A DNA stretch of 64,000 nt from Paenibacillus etheri (lineage in GTDB: Bacteria > Bacillota > Bacilli > Paenibacillales > Paenibacillaceae): contig NZ_LCZJ02000020.1 in the NCBI RefSeq assembly GCF_001012825.1, forward strand, positions 1 to 64,000, read 5' to 3'. The notes below the pieces were generated by a model. The model was given only the letters and a program-made list of their open reading frames with translations. It was not told where the DNA came from and did not search any database. Positions 15,920 through 24,920 of the stretch are shown here, in pieces. The translations under genes were made by a program, and so were the position numbers. Every line of letters starts with the position of its first letter. The stretch's first letter is position 1.

Positions 15920-16749
15920 AGTGGCCCCACTCCCAATGCAGTTAGATTATTATAGATCATATTTACATACTGCAGAATCTCATCCCCAGCAAATACACCC
16001 GATTCTTTGGTAAACGGATACCTTGATTTTACAAGACCACTCTGCTGCTCTGCAAATATTTCGCCATGGCAAGGGGCAATAGCATAGTCGGCACTCTCAA
16101 GCAGACTCTTATCTAGCAGTGAATCCCCGGAGGCCACCATAGGTTCAGAGCGAACGGTGCGCCGCAAATGAAGTATAGCGTCGCTTTTGTTTACGGCTGC
16201 CGGCACAGCGTACAGCTTGCGGCCTTGTAAAGAAACTCTCCAGCCGAGGTTGTAGAGCCGGTCTGATAGATTGGTGATTTCATCTAAAGGTAACTGATCC
16301 CGATAAACCATAAAGGAATAGAATAGATCATCACAATAATTCTCACTAATGATCCAATCCTCTCGTACAATAGCCTTGATATATGATCTAACCTCTTCAG
16401 CCCCAGCAGAGTGACGAGCTACCAATCCACCGATTGATTCTCTCCATTCCTTATCGACAACACCACCGATTAGAATATTTCCCCCATTGCTTGTAACCGC
16501 ATAGTCAGGTATGAGCGTTTCCTGAAACAGATTAATACGCTTATATTGTTGTATCGTACGCGTAGTAACCGGGATAAAAATAACCCGCGTGATAAGATCC
16601 AGCAGCTGATTGAGTGCTTGCTGCGAAATATAGGATCTTGTCTTTCCCTCTATGATTTCCGCCGGAATTAGACCCGGAGTATTCTCAGGAACACCAATTG
16701 CACCTAAAGAATAGATCAAAGTACGGTCTAGATCACTAGCATATATCAT
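15916..16749 (-). CDS. HAD-superfamily phosphatase of the Ter block
   Basis: This 277-residue HAD phosphohydrolase has nucleophile motif SDLDRTLI (Asp6 and Asp8) and motif II VTTRT. A conserved Lys lies in the cap-proximal region (VNKSDAIL), and motif IV is SGDSLLDKSLL. The cap is of the C2 type seen in sucrose-phosphatase-like members. It should remove a phosphate from a small molecule, plausibly the product of the neighbouring phosphoribosyltransferase. It overlaps StiP upstream and ATP-grasp downstream by 4 bp each. GGGGAGACAG precedes the ATG. Confidence 0.88.
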   Translation of the reverse strand: MIYASDLDRTLIYSLGAIGVPENTPGLIPAEIIEGKTRSYISQQALNQLLDLITRVIFIPVTTRTIQQYKRINLFQETLIPDYAVTSNGGNILIGGVVDKEWRESIGGLVARHSAGAEEVRSYIKAIVREDWIISENYCDDLFYSFMVYRDQLPLDEITNLSDRLYNLGWRVSLQGRKLYAVPAAVNKSDAILHLRRTVRSEPMVASGDSLLDKSLLESADYAIAPCHGEIFAEQQSGLVKSRYPFTKESGVFAGDEILQYVNMIYNNLTALGVGPL

Positions 16750-17897
16750 TCTGTCTCCCCTTTCAGCGGTTTAATTATTCCGCAACAGGAGTACGTCATT
16801 CCAGGAAAGATTTCAACAGGAACACCCCGGTCCTTCGCTAAGAGAAGAATATGCTTTAGATTCGGATTATCCATAGTATCGACAAGAATTTTCCAAGGTA
16901 CTCTGCGCAATAATACGCGGGTTGTTTCGCCGACTCCCGGCTTTATCAGATTAATGTTATCTATACCGAAAGTCTCCTGAATACTCTGAATATCACGAAG
17001 ACCCTGCCAAGTGATATCTGGCGTATGCTCCAGCATCTGTTCGCAAACGCTCTTCGCTTCTGCTACTACGGAAGGAAAATACGGGCAAATGGTATCAATA
17101 AATACATTGGACTCGTCCGCATCCAGCCACTCCCTATAAAACTTTGAGCCATGAAAATCCTCAGGACCAATGAGATCAGCGTGTAACACCGTTCGGCTCA
17201 TCAGCCCTGACACGGTAGAGTTTAAGCAGGCGCTAGGAATGAGATAGTCTTCTCTAGTCCCAAATGTGCCTGCGCAGTTACCAGGGTCAGCCAAAACGGC
17301 AAGATCATCATTTAAGCGAATACCATACTTCTCATAGAGGCTGTTGCATGAATCAATCAGCACCCCACGGATAGCCCCTTTTCCTGTCCATCCATCAACA
17401 AACTGCAAATCAGCATCAAGTCCATGATTCTGCAGAATGTAGAGTATCGCATTCTCATCTATACCTTTTCCTCGAATAATAGAAATACTATAATGCGGTA
17501 GATCTACTTCATATCTCTGTGCTATATAACGCTTAATCAATATCCCAACGGGAGTTCCTGCTCTAGCCAAAGAGACAAGCACACAGCCTAGCCCTCTTCT
17601 TGTGACAATCATCTCAGAGACAATCGCAACAGCCAAAGCTACCTTTTTAGCCGATTGCTGTAGCGTCTCATGAAACAAGTCAATATACTGCTCGGTAGGC
17701 TGATATTCAACAGGCAGCATCTCAGAATAATGGACACCCGATTGAATAGCTTCCTCCCTTTCTTCCGTCGCCAGTTCTAGCGAAACATCACTAATATCCT
17801 TCAGCAGAAACATAACATCTGACGGTGGATAGCTACCTAGCGGAACCGGTTCTGCAATTTTTTTGTCCATGACTTTATGATTACTTGTTCCCTTCAT
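16746..17897 (-). CDS. StiP-family protein with PRTase-like and PELOTA domains
   Basis: This 383-residue protein belongs to the family annotated as cysteine protease StiP (Pfam PF11202). The protease label is weakly founded: what is visible is a phosphoribosyltransferase-like core (VLVSLARAGTPVGILIKRY, then FVDGWTGKGAI in the PRPP-loop position). A C-terminal PELOTA-like segment (VGETTRVLLRRVPWKILVD, then YSCCGIIKPL) follows, a fold otherwise seen in RNA-binding proteins. The ATG follows GGAGG and overlaps the upstream PRTase stop by 4 bp. In Ter clusters it is a regular partner of the ATP-grasp, HAD and PRTase-TRSP genes. The substrate is unknown. Confidence 0.85.
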   Translation of the reverse strand: MKGTSNHKVMDKKIAEPVPLGSYPPSDVMFLLKDISDVSLELATEEREEAIQSGVHYSEMLPVEYQPTEQYIDLFHETLQQSAKKVALAVAIVSEMIVTRRGLGCVLVSLARAGTPVGILIKRYIAQRYEVDLPHYSISIIRGKGIDENAILYILQNHGLDADLQFVDGWTGKGAIRGVLIDSCNSLYEKYGIRLNDDLAVLADPGNCAGTFGTREDYLIPSACLNSTVSGLMSRTVLHADLIGPEDFHGSKFYREWLDADESNVFIDTICPYFPSVVAEAKSVCEQMLEHTPDITWQGLRDIQSIQETFGIDNINLIKPGVGETTRVLLRRVPWKILVDTMDNPNLKHILLLAKDRGVPVEIFPGMTYSCCGIIKPLKGETE

Positions 17898-19324
17898 AGC
17901 TGGGGGCCTCCACTTCTTCCTTCAGGGGTCAGTACAATAAGATGTACTTTATGGCGGGCCAGTTTCTTCAGTATATCAAGCATGGGTTTCATTCGTTCAT
18001 GCGGTACATCACGCTCAATCAGTACAAATATTTCATCATACTGATCAGGATCCACATTATAGATAAAGTTTTTAACTTCCGGATCGCCAGCTGAAGGATA
18101 TGCGGCAGCACTATGCACCCCGTAATCTGGTCGACGCTCAGGGTGGATTGGACTGCGAGTAGAGGACTGATATGAAATGCCTTCCCCCATCTCAGCCGCT
18201 ATCCGCATAGGAAGATACATAAATTCCCCTACACCCATCACTAGAGTCCTAGAATCTACCCCTCGTAGTTCTCTTAGCTGTACGGCTATCCGGGTTACGC
18301 CTACATCAAGATCATCATTATTCAGCGATTCCAGTCCGAAACGTCCGCTGTATTTCACATAAGGAGACGAGTTGGTGTCACCATATGAATCTACGGATGT
18401 TGCCTGCAGACGTTCTAAACCGTCCACCACATAAGTGGTCACCACTTCGGATTCCACTGAAGATGGTAACAAATCTTTGTCATTCCTAGCATTTAGCAAA
18501 GGCGTGCCTTTTACTTCAATACTTCCTTGAAGCAAACACAAGGACTTAATCCGAATCCCCAGTTCCTGTTCTAACTCGCTATAGGTGAGAAGATTATTGC
18601 CGCTCCTCCAATCCAAAATAGAAACGACTACGTATTCCTCCCGAGGGAATTTAGACTGAATATCACGGATCGTATTAATTGCTGTATTCCCCGTTGTAAT
18701 CTCATCATCCACTAGTATAATCGGCTCAGTCCCTGATAACAGTTCAGCGTTTAAGGCGTAACAGAGATGATCAACCGCATGTGAATGCTCCTCTTCAAAG
18801 CTAACAATCGACTCTACATCAATGATTTGTTCACGAGTAGTATGAATATATGATGCTGCGTCGGCAAACATGTTGTACACACTGTGACCCAGTGCAGTTG
18901 CAGTCTCAGCAAAGCCAATAAAGACAACAGGCCTAGGAAGAACTAACCGTGCGGCTAACAAATGCTGATAGGCTTCCTTGGCAGACTCAGGGTGAATCAG
19001 TCCGTGTACAGCTTTATCCAGTAAGTCTTCCATCCTACCAGTATCCGTAGAATTACCGTTCATCTCCTGATATAACAGAAGCGCCAATGCAGCACCACTT
19101 AGCAGAGAGGTGTATGGATTAACAGGGATATGTTTGCCAAGCACTTTGCTGACAAACAGAAAGGAACGTTTCTTATTGATTCGGGCTGCCATGGAGAATA
19201 AAGTATCCACAGGCAAATGAAAGGGATTAGATGTTTCAGTAACCGTGACCTGCAGGTTCTCGACTATGTTATACGTGTGTAAATTCGTTCTCGGGTAATA
19301 ATCCGACAAAATGCTGTTGTTCAT
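17894..19324 (-). CDS. Phosphoribosyltransferase with TRSP domain
   Basis: This 476-residue protein has an N-terminal phosphoribosyltransferase (PRTase_2) with the PRPP-binding signature ILVDDEITTGNTAINT, preceded by the family opening KRSFLFVSKVLGKHIPVNP. The C-terminal TRSP domain (about 300-460) includes SGRFGLES, GVGEFMYLPMRIA and YNVDPDQYDEIFVL. It probably transfers a phosphoribosyl group to an unknown base. The start at 19324 overlaps the upstream lyase gene by 56 bp and has only a weak GGGG site, so translation may be coupled. No better in-frame ATG exists before residue 46. Confidence 0.86.
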   Translation of the reverse strand: MNNSILSDYYPRTNLHTYNIVENLQVTVTETSNPFHLPVDTLFSMAARINKKRSFLFVSKVLGKHIPVNPYTSLLSGAALALLLYQEMNGNSTDTGRMEDLLDKAVHGLIHPESAKEAYQHLLAARLVLPRPVVFIGFAETATALGHSVYNMFADAASYIHTTREQIIDVESIVSFEEEHSHAVDHLCYALNAELLSGTEPIILVDDEITTGNTAINTIRDIQSKFPREEYVVVSILDWRSGNNLLTYSELEQELGIRIKSLCLLQGSIEVKGTPLLNARNDKDLLPSSVESEVVTTYVVDGLERLQATSVDSYGDTNSSPYVKYSGRFGLESLNNDDLDVGVTRIAVQLRELRGVDSRTLVMGVGEFMYLPMRIAAEMGEGISYQSSTRSPIHPERRPDYGVHSAAAYPSAGDPEVKNFIYNVDPDQYDEIFVLIERDVPHERMKPMLDILKKLARHKVHLIVLTPEGRSGGPQL

Positions 19325-20480
19325 GTAACACCCCGTATACTTGTGATCGTAGTAAAATACGTTTTGCCCAGTTCAAATGTGGTTTGATTTCGTTCATCTT
19401 ATTAGAATATTGACTCTTGAAGACTCCAAGGCTACCATCATTACTCTCTACGATACTGCAGGCGTCAACATATTCCTCATGCATAACCGTATACATGGCC
19501 TGAACAGGTCTGAGATGCGAGGGATGTATAATCGTCTTGCCCAAGATCCCATTTTCCTTATCTAAAATCACTTCACGAATAAGCCCATCCATGCTGCTAG
19601 AAATGTAACTATTTCGCATGTCTCGGCCATTTTTACCATAGGTATCCTCAAACGGAGTCTGACGTAGCTGTGGCCTGAGCACCCGATGCCCTTTATTCGC
19701 AAAATATTCCCAGACTGGTCCGGAAATTACATACCCTTCTTCCACTCTACCAAAAATATTAATAATATCCGATATGCAATCTCGAATAGGGGTAAGATCG
19801 TAGATACTAATATCAGGACTACGGCGCAATCCAAATAAACTAGAGAAATCTGTTGCCCCAATTCTAACGTTCAACACATATTCACGATAGTTCCCTAGCA
19901 AATTACGAATAGATAAAAGACTCTCTACCCGGCTCTCTCGGTAAATAATAGGCGCACTTTCCAGAATTGGCATGCCATACAGCACAGGGTCTGAGTAGCT
20001 CCGCGTTCTATTGTAATCGGCAATCGCCTCAAAATATTGGATTCCGTTGTCGACCGAAAACTTAGGAAAAACAAAACCCGTTAACATCGTAACCAAAGAT
20101 CCTAATCGAAAAATTAGCTGCCGTAGCTGCTCTGGATTACGAACTCGAATGAAGAGAAGCGGAAGACTATCACTCCCGCTTGGCTCATTCTCCTCATATG
20201 CGGCGAGAAAAATAAGATGCTGAATGAGAGACTCTTCTGCATGGTCAACCTCGTTATCTCCGATCGCATCCTCCAGATCAATAATAACGGTTACAAGCCC
20301 TGCACTTTTAAGCTTCAAAATGTCTTCAGGAACACTAGCACGAGTTGCTGGCATATAAAGGGCAGCACCAACAGCATGAGCCAGCAAATCCTTGCTCGTA
20401 GTATTATGGTTGAATGAAATCGGTGGATTAAAAAATAAGGCTATTTCTTGTTCTTTCGTCAGGTAATCGAAGTATCTCAA
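19269..20480 (-). CDS. CitE/HpcH-like C-C bond lyase of the Ter block
   Basis: This 403-residue TIM-barrel protein is of the C-C bond lyase type found in Ter clusters (Pfam PF15617), related to citrate lyase beta and HpcH/HpaI aldolases. Visible landmarks are LVTVIIDLEDAIGDNEVDHA (acidic metal/substrate loop), FVFPKFSVDNG, LESAPIIYRESRVE and the VRIGATDFSSLFGLRR stretch. The expected CoA-ester or aldol substrate is unknown. The start is TTG 20480 with AAGGGGGA about 8 nt upstream. A 171-bp structured gap separates it from terC; downstream it overlaps the PRTase gene. Confidence 0.85.
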   Translation of the reverse strand: MRYFDYLTKEQEIALFFNPPISFNHNTTSKDLLAHAVGAALYMPATRASVPEDILKLKSAGLVTVIIDLEDAIGDNEVDHAEESLIQHLIFLAAYEENEPSGSDSLPLLFIRVRNPEQLRQLIFRLGSLVTMLTGFVFPKFSVDNGIQYFEAIADYNRTRSYSDPVLYGMPILESAPIIYRESRVESLLSIRNLLGNYREYVLNVRIGATDFSSLFGLRRSPDISIYDLTPIRDCISDIINIFGRVEEGYVISGPVWEYFANKGHRVLRPQLRQTPFEDTYGKNGRDMRNSYISSSMDGLIREVILDKENGILGKTIIHPSHLRPVQAMYTVMHEEYVDACSIVESNDGSLGVFKSQYSNKMNEIKPHLNWAKRILLRSQVYGVLHEQQHFVGLLPENEFTHV

Positions 20481-20520
20481 GATGGTTCCCCCTTATAGTT
20501 TTGCGAAGCCAAGCAAAACA

Positions 20521-20601
20521 AGCGTAGGCCTCTCCTATAGAGAGTGGCAGAACCAGCTATACCTTATCTGGTTCTCTCATATATAAGTGAAGGCCTACGC
20601 T
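20521..20601. repeat. Long imperfect hairpin between terC and lyase gene
   Basis: AGCGTAGGCCT (20521-20531) and its exact complement AGGCCTACGCT (20591-20601) enclose a second perfect 8-bp stem, AGAACCAG (20549-20556) with CTGGTTCT (20568-20575). There is no T run on either strand, so it is not a normal intrinsic terminator. In the minus-strand transcript it lies between terC and the biosynthetic genes, where it could act as a processing or stability element. Confidence 0.7.
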
Positions 20602-20651
20602 ATAAACATATACGATTACCTGAAAGCAGCAGTGTTCAACTAGCTTTGAAA

Positions 20652-21392
20652 TCAAGCATTTCTATGGGCTTCTTTTTTCTTACGCAGTACGCTGTAAAGG
20701 ATCGTACCACCGAATACAAGAATAATGATTGAAAAGAATAATACATGTGGCATTTCGTACCCAAAAGCGCCCGCGAGCATTTTACCAGCAATAATAGCAA
20801 TAAGCGCAAAAGCGGCACGCTCGAGTTCCGGGATTTTATCAATAAGCTTCAAGAATAATTGCGCTACTCCCCGCATCATCAGAACGCCTATGATTCCGCC
20901 CATAAAGAGTACCCAAACCTGGTTACTGACTCCAAAGGCAGCAATGACACTATCAATACTAAAGGCAATATCCATTAATTCAACAAGGAGTACTGTCTTC
21001 CAAAAAGAGAACCCCTTATTCTCGATCTTCTCATCGCCACCGCCCTTAAATAACCCGCCATAAGCGATATAAAAGAGATAGGCTGCACCGAGAACCTTAA
21101 CCAACATGAATTTGATAAGAAAGGTCCCGAGACCGATAGCCAAAAATCTGAATACATAAGCACCTATAATTCCGTAAAATAGCGCCTTCTTCTGTTGTTC
21201 TTTAGGTAAATGCTTCACCATGACGGCGAGCACAAGCGCATTATCTGCAGAGAGCAGCCCCTCTAGCAGAACTAAGCTACCAATAATTCCCCAGCTAACC
21301 GGGTCTGAGAGCGTTCCTACCACATCGCTCCATGAGAAAAAATGACCGTAGTTCTCACTAATGTTCCTGAAAAAATCAGCGAACCAATCCAT
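20652..21392 (-). CDS. TerC-family integral membrane protein
   Basis: This 246-residue TerC protein (YceF/YkoY-like) has about seven membrane segments. The two internally related acidic motifs are present: EGLLSADNALVLAVM (about 42-56) and DIAFSIDSVIAAFGVS (about 136-151). They are thought to bind or conduct metal such as Mn2+. TerC homologues export Mn2+ and/or help metallate secreted enzymes. The ATG follows GGAGGCGCAAGTGTA, 26 bp after the TerA-like gene, so it belongs to the Ter operon. The TerD proteins upstream are its likely cytoplasmic partners. Confidence 0.92.
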   Translation of the reverse strand: MDWFADFFRNISENYGHFFSWSDVVGTLSDPVSWGIIGSLVLLEGLLSADNALVLAVMVKHLPKEQQKKALFYGIIGAYVFRFLAIGLGTFLIKFMLVKVLGAAYLFYIAYGGLFKGGGDEKIENKGFSFWKTVLLVELMDIAFSIDSVIAAFGVSNQVWVLFMGGIIGVLMMRGVAQLFLKLIDKIPELERAAFALIAIIAGKMLAGAFGYEMPHVLFFSIIILVFGGTILYSVLRKKKEAHRNA

Positions 21393-21418
21393 TACACTTG
21401 CGCCTCCGAAAAAATCGT

Positions 21419-22711
21419 TTATTTACTGCCAGCAACCCAGCGCAGTCCCCATCCATAAGCTTCATCAATCTCCCGATGACCACTGTAGTATTGGACCAGC
21501 CGTTCAACACTGAAGGTCTCGTTATTCACATTCCGGAATAACGCGATTGCACACATACCTTTGCGGTTGTTATGCTCGTCTAAATTGACAATAATATCGG
21601 GGCCGCCACTCTGGGTAATCGTGACAACACCGTCAGCTTCTGACCAATTGGTAACGCCTTTATAAATAAAAGAAAAAATTAGAATCCGTTCAATATCAGC
21701 AATTTTGCTGCCATTAATCCGTAGATTCTCACCGGTTGATACAGAGCCTGTCCGATCATCTCCGTCAAGCATGACATAAGGAGGTTGGTTTAACGAGCCA
21801 AAGGCATTGCCCAGCGCTTGTACTACTCCCTTACTGCCATTCTTCAGCTCATATAGACAAGCAAGATCTAAATCCACACCATTCTTACGATTAAAAAGGC
21901 CTCCACCCTGCTTCTGATTCCAGTTGAGATTAATCAGCAATTCGCCCAAACCACCGGCTGATTTCTTCAGGTTGATCGAATCACCTTTTTTCTTCAGTTC
22001 GATCTTCTTCAAGTTGAGATTGACCGGAGGAGGTGTTACAGGTGAAGGTGCAGGAGGAGGCGGAATCTGAATCTTAGGCTCCACTATCGGCGCTGATTGA
22101 CGTTTAAGCTCTGGCTGCGGAGCAGCAGGCTTAGGTACTGGTGTCGGCGTCGGTGTCGGTTCATCGTTCGCTTCTATCCCGAAATTCCGACACAGTTCCT
22201 GTAGACCACCAGCAAAACCCGCGGCAATGGCGCTGAATTTCCATTCACTGCTATATCTATATAATTCTCCTACCACAACAGCCGTTTCCACGGAGAAATG
22301 ATTTTCAAGATCACATCGGAGAAGCTCCGCACCTGTTACTTGATTCAGAATCCGAAAATAGGCCTGATTTACCTGCCTAAAACTTTGACCTCGCTTCTCG
22401 CCATCATAGATGGTAAGTGTAAACGCGAGTTTCATCACATCAGAAGGGACTTTGTTTAATTCCACGTCAAATTGCTTGAGGCTGTTTGATGTAGGCATTT
22501 CCTTGTATCTGATATAAGGTGTAGACGGATTATTATAAAATATCAAATCCTCATCTTTGCTTACTTTACCTTGCGCTCCAAGCAGAAAAGCAGAAGTATC
22601 AATCTCTAGTGAAGATGGCGATTGCCATCCAATCTCTACGATAAGAGAATTAAGTCCTGGATTACCCTTCGTTAGATCAACCTTTTGTCCTTTGACAACT
22701 GTAATACCCAT
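21419..22711 (-). CDS. TerD-TerA two-domain tellurium resistance protein
   Basis: This 430-residue cytoplasmic protein starts at ATG 22711, which follows AAAGGTGGTGTAAGA and gives the family opening MGITVVKGQKVDLTKGNPGL. Extending the frame to 22816 only translates a dispersed repeat. Residues 1-190 form a TerD domain. It lacks the GDNRTG calcium loop of its paralogues, having STPYIRYKEMPTSNS there instead. A Pro-rich linker (PTPTPTPVPKPAAP and similar) follows, and then a second, TerA-like domain (about 255-430) that keeps LDGDDRTGSVSTG. Calcium binding is therefore predicted only in the second domain. Confidence 0.9.
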   Translation of the reverse strand: MGITVVKGQKVDLTKGNPGLNSLIVEIGWQSPSSLEIDTSAFLLGAQGKVSKDEDLIFYNNPSTPYIRYKEMPTSNSLKQFDVELNKVPSDVMKLAFTLTIYDGEKRGQSFRQVNQAYFRILNQVTGAELLRCDLENHFSVETAVVVGELYRYSSEWKFSAIAAGFAGGLQELCRNFGIEANDEPTPTPTPVPKPAAPQPELKRQSAPIVEPKIQIPPPPAPSPVTPPPVNLNLKKIELKKKGDSINLKKSAGGLGELLINLNWNQKQGGGLFNRKNGVDLDLACLYELKNGSKGVVQALGNAFGSLNQPPYVMLDGDDRTGSVSTGENLRINGSKIADIERILIFSFIYKGVTNWSEADGVVTITQSGGPDIIVNLDEHNNRKGMCAIALFRNVNNETFSVERLVQYYSGHREIDEAYGWGLRWVAGSK

Positions 22712-22743
22712 TCTTACACCACCTTTATAAATGGAGCAAGCAT

Positions 22744-22800
22744 AAACGCCTTCGGCGTCCTTATAAGGACGGCAAGCGTTTAAGCGAGAAATATATGTGA
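22744..22800 (+). repeat. Dispersed structured repeat, copy 2 (first half only)
   Basis: Arms AAACGC (22744-22749) and GCGTTT (22776-22781) enclose CGCCTTCGGCG and the perfect palindrome GTCCTTATAAGGAC. The AT-rich long hairpin of the other copies is missing: after GAGAAATATATGTGAG the similarity stops. It lies 33 bp upstream of the TerD-TerA start, inside the operon. Confidence 0.8.
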
Positions 22801-22824
22801 GGGAATCCTTAATCAATCAAGTAT

Positions 22825-22918
22825 AAACGCCTTCAGCGTCCTTATAAGAACGGTAAGCGTTTAAGCGAGGAATATAAGACATATAGTATGGTGTGAAACT
22901 TATACTTTATTATATTTT
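22825..22918 (+). repeat. Dispersed structured repeat, copy 3 (complete)
   Basis: This complete element sits 24 bp after copy 2 in the same orientation. Arms AAACGC/GCGTTT enclose two small hairpins (the palindrome here has one change, TCCTTATAAGAAC). The second half pairs ATAAGACATATAGTAT with ATACTTTATTATATT across a GGTGTGAAACTT loop. It separates two TerD-family genes in the operon. Confidence 0.8.
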
Positions 22919-22958
22919 AAAAAAGGGCAGGATCGGTGATGACCCCGCCCGGAAGATG

Positions 22959-23546
22959 CTATTGCGCGTCCAGTCCATAATTTTTACACAATGCGCTAAG
23001 GCCGCCGCCAAAACCACTACCTACTGCTTGGAACTTCCAATCCGCACCATTGCGGTAGAATTCACAGAATACAACTGCCGTCTCTGTTGAGAAATCCTCA
23101 CCCAGGTCGAAACGGAGTACTTCACGATCTGTGGAAGCATCCACAACTCGTACGAAAGCATTGGATACTTGTCCAAAGTTCTGTGCACGAGTTTCGTAAT
23201 CATAAATCGTTACGGTTATACCAATACGCTGAATATGGGTAGGGACTTTGCTGAAATCAACGATAACTTGCTCGTCATCTCCGTCACCTTCTCCTGTACG
23301 GTTATCTCCCGTGTAGACTACAGAACCTGCACCACCATTTGGGTTGTTATAGAATACAAAATCATCTGCACCTTTAGCTTTGCCGTCTTCATGAAGCAGA
23401 AACGCTGAAGCATCGAGGTCAAAATCTTGACCTCCACTATACTTGTTAGTGTCCCAGCCCAATCCAACTACTACCTTTGTCAGACCTGGATTAGTCTTGG
23501 TAAGATCAATCCGCTGTCCTTTAGAAAGACTGATCGTCACTGACAT
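22959..23546 (-). CDS. TerD-family tellurium resistance protein (paralogue 1)
   Basis: This 195-residue protein is a full-length single TerD domain. It keeps both parts of the calcium-binding signature: [11 protein letters not shown] (about 41-51) and [20 protein letters not shown] (about 77-96). TerD proteins are soluble calcium-binding factors of stress and tellurite response and are thought to act with TerC at the membrane. The start ATG follows GAAAGAAGGTT. It is about 46 bp downstream of the next paralogue and 248 bp upstream of the TerD-TerA gene, a gap holding two structured repeats. Confidence 0.93.
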   Translation of the reverse strand: MSVTISLSKGQRIDLTKTNPGLTKVVVGLGWDTNKYSGGQDFDLDASAFLLHEDGKAKGADDFVFYNNPNGGAGSVVYTGDNRTGEGDGDDEQVIVDFSKVPTHIQRIGITVTIYDYETRAQNFGQVSNAFVRVVDASTDREVLRFDLGEDFSTETAVVFCEFYRNGADWKFQAVGSGFGGGLSALCKNYGLDAQ

Positions 23547-23592
23547 AACCTTCTTTCATGAGTAGATTCAGTTCACTGTGTAACTACAAGAT

Positions 23593-24168
23593 TTATTGTA
23601 GGCCGTAATCGCGAGTCAAACCGCTCAAACCGTCTTTGTAGCCGCTACCGATTGCATTGAACTTCCACTCTGCACCATGACGGTACAATTCACCGACAAC
23701 AACACCAGTTTCAATAGAGAAGTCTTCACCCAAATCGAAGCGGATTAGTTCTTCATTGTTCGAATCATTTACGATACGCACATAAGAACGAGAAACTTGT
23801 CCGAAGTTTTGGCTTCTTGCTTCAGCTTCATAAATTGTAATAGTAAAAGCTACCTTTTCTACATCCGCTGGGATACTCAGAAGATCCACTTGAATCTGCT
23901 CATCATCACCATCACCGTCACCCGTACGGTTATCACCTGTATGAACAACAGAAGCGTTCTCGTTCTGTCTATTATTGAAGTAAATGAAGTTGGTTTCTTT
24001 TTCAACTTTGCTGTTCGCATTAGTCAAAAATACGGAAACGTCCAAATCGAAATCTTTACCGCCATCATATTTATTAGTGTCCCAACCAAGACCCACTGTA
24101 ATTTTGGACAGACCTGGATTTGTCTTTGTTAAATCGATCTTTTGACCTTTAGATAGATTAATTGCCAT
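23593..24168 (-). CDS. TerD-family tellurium resistance protein (paralogue 2)
   Basis: This 191-residue TerD domain opens [20 protein letters not shown]. Calcium-site motifs [11 protein letters not shown] and [20 protein letters not shown] are intact. It is clearly a duplicate of the 22959-23546 gene: the same length and layout, and shared [22 protein letters not shown] blocks. AAAAGAGGAATGTTATC precedes the ATG. The close tandem arrangement of three single-domain paralogues implies co-expression. Whether they form mixed complexes is not known from sequence. Confidence 0.93.
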   Translation of the reverse strand: MAINLSKGQKIDLTKTNPGLSKITVGLGWDTNKYDGGKDFDLDVSVFLTNANSKVEKETNFIYFNNRQNENASVVHTGDNRTGDGDGDDEQIQVDLLSIPADVEKVAFTITIYEAEARSQNFGQVSRSYVRIVNDSNNEELIRFDLGEDFSIETGVVVGELYRHGAEWKFNAIGSGYKDGLSGLTRDYGLQ

Positions 24169-24197
24169 GATAACATTCCTCTTTTCTTTTATTTGGA

Positions 24198-24794
24198 TTA
24201 TACGTAGCGTTCAGCCAGTTGATTGATATGTGCCGCGTGGCTACCCTCACCAATTGCGGCGAACTTCCATTCTCCACCTTGCCGGTAAAGCTCTCCACAA
24301 ATAAGTGCTGTATAGCCATTGTAATTATCAGATAGATTGAAGCGGATCAGCTCACTATTGCCTACAGCATTCATCACACGGATATAAGCTGATTTGATCA
24401 GTCCGAAATCCTGTTTACGGTTCGTGGCATCATAAATATTCACAACCACCAGAACCTTGTGCACATCAGAAGGAATGGCATTCAGGTTGACCATGATTTG
24501 CTCATCATCTCCGGCCCCATCACCCGTAAGATTGTCTCCGGAGTGAATAACAGAGTTACAAGGACTTTGCTTGTTATGGAAGCACACCAGGTTACCTTTC
24601 TTAATTAGCTTACCATTCTCGTTCAGCATCAGCGCTGAAGCATCACAGTCCACGTTGGCCTGTTTCTTCACACCGAAGAATCCTCGAGCCGGCTCAGCCG
24701 GATCCCAACCTAAACCTACAATTACGTTAGATAAACCTGCATTACCTTTTGTGAGGTCAATCTTCTGACCTTTTACTAGATTAATTCCAGCCAA
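24198..24794 (-). CDS. TerD-family protein, divergent paralogue 3
   Basis: TTG 24794 is chosen because GGAGG lies about 9 nt upstream and the protein then opens directly with the family start [21 protein letters not shown] (first residue read as Met); this gives 198 residues. An ATG at 24830 lacks a good site. It carries a short insertion ([14 protein letters not shown]) before the first acidic motif, where the usual FDLDAS becomes VDCDAS. The second motif reads [13 protein letters not shown], a mild change. The first paralogues are closer to each other than to this one, so its partner or metal preference may differ. Confidence 0.9.
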   Translation of the reverse strand: MAGINLVKGQKIDLTKGNAGLSNVIVGLGWDPAEPARGFFGVKKQANVDCDASALMLNENGKLIKKGNLVCFHNKQSPCNSVIHSGDNLTGDGAGDDEQIMVNLNAIPSDVHKVLVVVNIYDATNRKQDFGLIKSAYIRVMNAVGNSELIRFNLSDNYNGYTALICGELYRQGGEWKFAAIGEGSHAAHINQLAERYV

Positions 24795-24920
24795 CTTTAC
24801 GTACCTCCATTCCCTTAAAAGAATCACCATCTGTTAGTCTAGCTTTTGGATGTTATATGAGTGATACGCTAAAGAACTAAATACGTTTCATCCGAAATCA
24901 TGTATATGATTTTATATCGT

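Noticed and set aside
22712-22816. N-terminal extension of the TerD-TerA protein
   Set aside because: It translates the dispersed repeat and has no ribosome site. The ATG at 22711 has a good site and gives the family start.
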